64,000 nt of DNA, taken from JADYZU01 sp964540965. Lineage in GTDB: Bacteria; Pseudomonadota; Alphaproteobacteria; Rhodobacterales; Rhodobacteraceae. The stretch lies in assembly GCA_964540965.1 (NCBI GenBank), contig CAZIOT010000003.1:124001-188000 (forward strand), given 5' to 3'. The position numbers and the translations under genes are program-made. Of this stretch, positions 62,218-64,000 are shown in pieces; position 1 is the first letter of the stretch, and each line of letters starts with the position of its first letter. The notes below the pieces were generated by a model. It was not told where the DNA came from. It ran no database searches and saw only the letters and a program-made list of their open reading frames with translations.

Positions 62218-62757
62218 TTACTGCGTCGGCTTTTCATAGGTGAGGTCGACGGCGCCATGCCCGACCAGCGCCGCCACGCGCTTGATCAGCTCGGCGACGC
62301 CCTGAAGGAACAACAACAGAAATCCCAACGGCAACAAACCCTTGACCGGCCAGAACAACAGGCCGCCGGCATTGGCCGACTGTTCGTTCTGCGCAAGGCT
62401 GTTCAGGAACCACGGCCAGCCGAAATAGATCATCATCGCCGTCGCCGGACCAAGAAAGAAGATCAGGCCAAAGATGTCGATCCACAGCTTCTTGCGGTCG
62501 TTGACGCTGCCATAGACCAGATCGACCCGGACATGGCCGTTCAGCTTCAGCACCCAGGGCGCCCCCAGAAGGAAGATGCCCGAGAACAACTGCCACTGGA
62601 TTTCCAGCCAGGCATTCGACGACAGGTCAAAGGCATAGCGCGACACGGCATTGCCGGCGCTTATCAGGCAGGCCGCCAGCACCAGCACCGAGGCGATGAT
62701 GCCAAAGACCCAGGACACGCGGTCAATCCCCGCGGCCAGTTTCAACAACGCTTGCAA
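62218..62757 (-). CDS. TRAP transporter small permease (DctQ)
   Basis: 179 residues with four membrane helices: FGIIASVLVLAACLISAGNAVSRYAF, SNAWLEIQWQLFSGIFLLGAPWVLKLNGHVRVDLVYG (family signature), LIFFLGPATAMMIYFGWPWF, and GLLPLGFLLLFLQGVAELIKRVAAL. First gene of the TRAP operon and 131 bp downstream of coaBC on the same strand. Confidence 0.92.
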   Translation of the reverse strand: MQALLKLAAGIDRVSWVFGIIASVLVLAACLISAGNAVSRYAFDLSSNAWLEIQWQLFSGIFLLGAPWVLKLNGHVRVDLVYGSVNDRKKLWIDIFGLIFFLGPATAMMIYFGWPWFLNSLAQNEQSANAGGLLFWPVKGLLPLGFLLLFLQGVAELIKRVAALVGHGAVDLTYEKPTQ

Positions 62758-62888
62758 ATGGCCCTCCCTGGACCTCGACGACCGGGCTCGTTACGGCCCG
62801 CTTGGATACATAGGAAAGCCAAGGCCCCGGCAAGGCAAGCCTCTTTTCTGGGCAGATCGCAGGTGCCGCGTTGCGGGCAAAGATTACG

Positions 62889-64000
62889 TCAGGTCAACTC
62901 CTGCGCGATCCGGGCCGCCAGACGCCGCGCCACTTCCGCCTTGGCCAGCCGCGGCCAGGTCTCGGCGCCGGTCGCGGAAATCAGCGTCACCGCATTCTCG
63001 GCCCCGCCCATGATTCCCGTGGCAGGCGAAACATCGTTGGCGACGATCCAGTCGCAGCCCTTGCGCAGCCTTTTGGCCGTGGCATGGCCGATCACGTCGT
63101 CAGTCTCGGCGGCAAAGCCCACCACCAGCCGCGGCCGGCCCGCGCCCATCTGCGCGATACCGGCCAGGATGTCGGGATTTTCGGCAAAGGTCAGCGCGGG
63201 CAGCTTGCCCGCGACCTTCTTGATCTTCGATCCGCTGGCGTCGGCCACTCGCCAATCGGCCACGGCGGCGGCAAAGACGGCCGCATCGGCCGGCAATGCC
63301 GCCTGCACCGCCGCCTGCATCTGCGCCGCCGTTTCCACCGATACCACCCGCACCCCGGCAGGCGGCGGCACCTGCGCCGGGCCGGTGACAAAGGTCACGT
63401 CCGCCCCCAGATCGCGCAGCGCCGCGGCAATCGCCGTGCCCTGCGCGCCCGAGGACCGGTTGGCGATATAGCGCACCGGATCAATCGGTTCATGCGTCGG
63501 ACCCGAGGTGACAAGGACATGCCGGCCCTTCAGCGGCCCGTCCGCCAGCAGGGCCTCGGCCGCCGCGACGATCTCGAGCGGTTCGGCCATGCGGCCTTCG
63601 CCGGCCTCGCCCGCCTCGGCCATCTCGCCGCGGTTCGGCCCGACGAAACGGATGCCGTCGCCCGCCAGCACGGCGCGGTTGCGCCTTGTGGCGGGATGCG
63701 CCCACATCGCCGGGTTCATCGCCGGCGCCATCAGCACCGGCCGCACCGTGGCCAGGAGCACCGCCGTTGCCAGGTCATTGGCCAGCCCCTGCGCCGCCCT
63801 GGCCATCAGATCGGCGGTCGCCGGCGCCACCAGGATCAGGTCGGCCTCGCGGGCCAGGCGGATATGGCCGACATCCTGTTCGTCCTGACGGTCGAACAGA
63901 TCGGTGAACACATGGTCGGCAGTCAGCGCGCCGACCGACAGGGGCGTCACGAATTCCTGCGCCGCCGCCGTCATCACCGCCCGCACCGACGCCCCGCGTT
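62889..64000 (-). CDS. coaBC: Phosphopantothenoylcysteine decarboxylase/ligase CoaBC, 3' part (5' end outside window)
   Basis: Bifunctional coenzyme A enzyme: flavin-dependent decarboxylase (CoaC) and CTP-dependent ligase (CoaB). The visible 369 residues begin in phase at the window edge with RGASVRAVMTAAAQEFVTPL; only about 30 residues are missing. CoaC motif APAMNPAMW and GLANDLATAVLLA are present. The CoaB half starts near VLVTSGPTHEPIDPVRYIANRSSG, with AAVADWRVADASGSKIKK and VGFAAETDD following. The stop at 62889-62891 is followed after 131 bp by the TRAP operon. In related genomes coaBC often sits next to dut and moeB, which here are about 8 kb away. Confidence 0.95.
   Translation of the reverse strand, partial: RGASVRAVMTAAAQEFVTPLSVGALTADHVFTDLFDRQDEQDVGHIRLAREADLILVAPATADLMARAAQGLANDLATAVLLATVRPVLMAPAMNPAMWAHPATRRNRAVLAGDGIRFVGPNRGEMAEAGEAGEGRMAEPLEIVAAAEALLADGPLKGRHVLVTSGPTHEPIDPVRYIANRSSGAQGTAIAAALRDLGADVTFVTGPAQVPPPAGVRVVSVETAAQMQAAVQAALPADAAVFAAAVADWRVADASGSKIKKVAGKLPALTFAENPDILAGIAQMGAGRPRLVVGFAAETDDVIGHATAKRLRKGCDWIVANDVSPATGIMGGAENAVTLISATGAETWPRLAKAEVARRLAARIAQELT

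Overview
The window is GC-rich chromosomal DNA of an alphaproteobacterium, most likely a member of the Rhodobacteraceae (Paracoccus/Rhodobacter-like). The grounds are the hom / glpX / recJ order, CoaBC and dUTPase-MoeB genes, an isocitrate lyase of about 535 residues next to an ScfR-type regulator, TRAP and peptide ABC transporters, and RTX proteins one of which ends in a Hint domain. No rRNA, plasmid, phage or CRISPR locus is visible. Two tRNA genes (Glu-UUC and Phe-GAA) are present, each with a recognisable promoter.

Layout. 1-8167: the 3' part of homoserine dehydrogenase, a secreted-type sugar (sorbosone) dehydrogenase, glpX and recJ. Between glpX and recJ lies an insert holding a frameshifted RTX-repeat gene and the remains of a second RTX gene broken by an IS5-family fragment. 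8486-15804: tRNA-Glu, argE and a five-gene peptide ABC transporter operon. 15829-24377: a DUF3422 protein, a secreted hypothetical protein, an ornithine-type decarboxylase, an ArsR/AHSA1 pair, rluE with an internal stop codon, pntAB and an isoprenylcysteine-methyltransferase-like membrane protein. 24619-31644: kynU, kynA and a 1567-residue RTX-Hint protein. 31680-37310: a D-lyxose-type isomerase, a small unknown protein, a class I amidotransferase-like hydrolase, an alpha/beta hydrolase and malate synthase G. 37412-39673: an ArsR gene with two identical operator-like sites followed by four tandem AHSA1/SRPBCC genes. 40102-43031: pepN and tRNA-Phe. 43236-51395: a DeoR regulator, a betaine/proline-type ABC transporter with a double-length permease, a choline-kinase-like phosphotransferase and a dimethylglycine/sarcosine-dehydrogenase-like flavoenzyme. 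51399-54644: an amino-acid ABC permease and binding protein without an ATPase, moeB and dut. 54782-59608: aceA, aceB and a divergent ScfR-type regulator. 59643-64000: a TRAP transporter and the 3' part of coaBC.

How the genes work together. The central theme is assimilation of C2 and organic acids and of nitrogen compounds. aceA with aceB makes a complete glyoxylate bypass facing its probable regulator, glcB gives a second malate synthase, glpX serves gluconeogenesis and pntAB supplies NADPH. Peptide, betaine-like, amino-acid and TRAP uptake systems feed this. The best candidate for an incompletely described system is 43236-51395, where uptake, a kinase-like step and oxidative demethylation of a quaternary or methylated amine appear to form one regulated unit. 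Regulatory DNA is unusually easy to see: a 32-bp perfect palindrome covering an ArsR start codon, a pair of TTAGG-N6-CCTAA sites 51 bp apart before another ArsR gene, and long perfect palindromes, often in pairs, at several gene ends.

Limits. All family calls come from reading translated sequence by eye. No database search, structure prediction or expression data were used.
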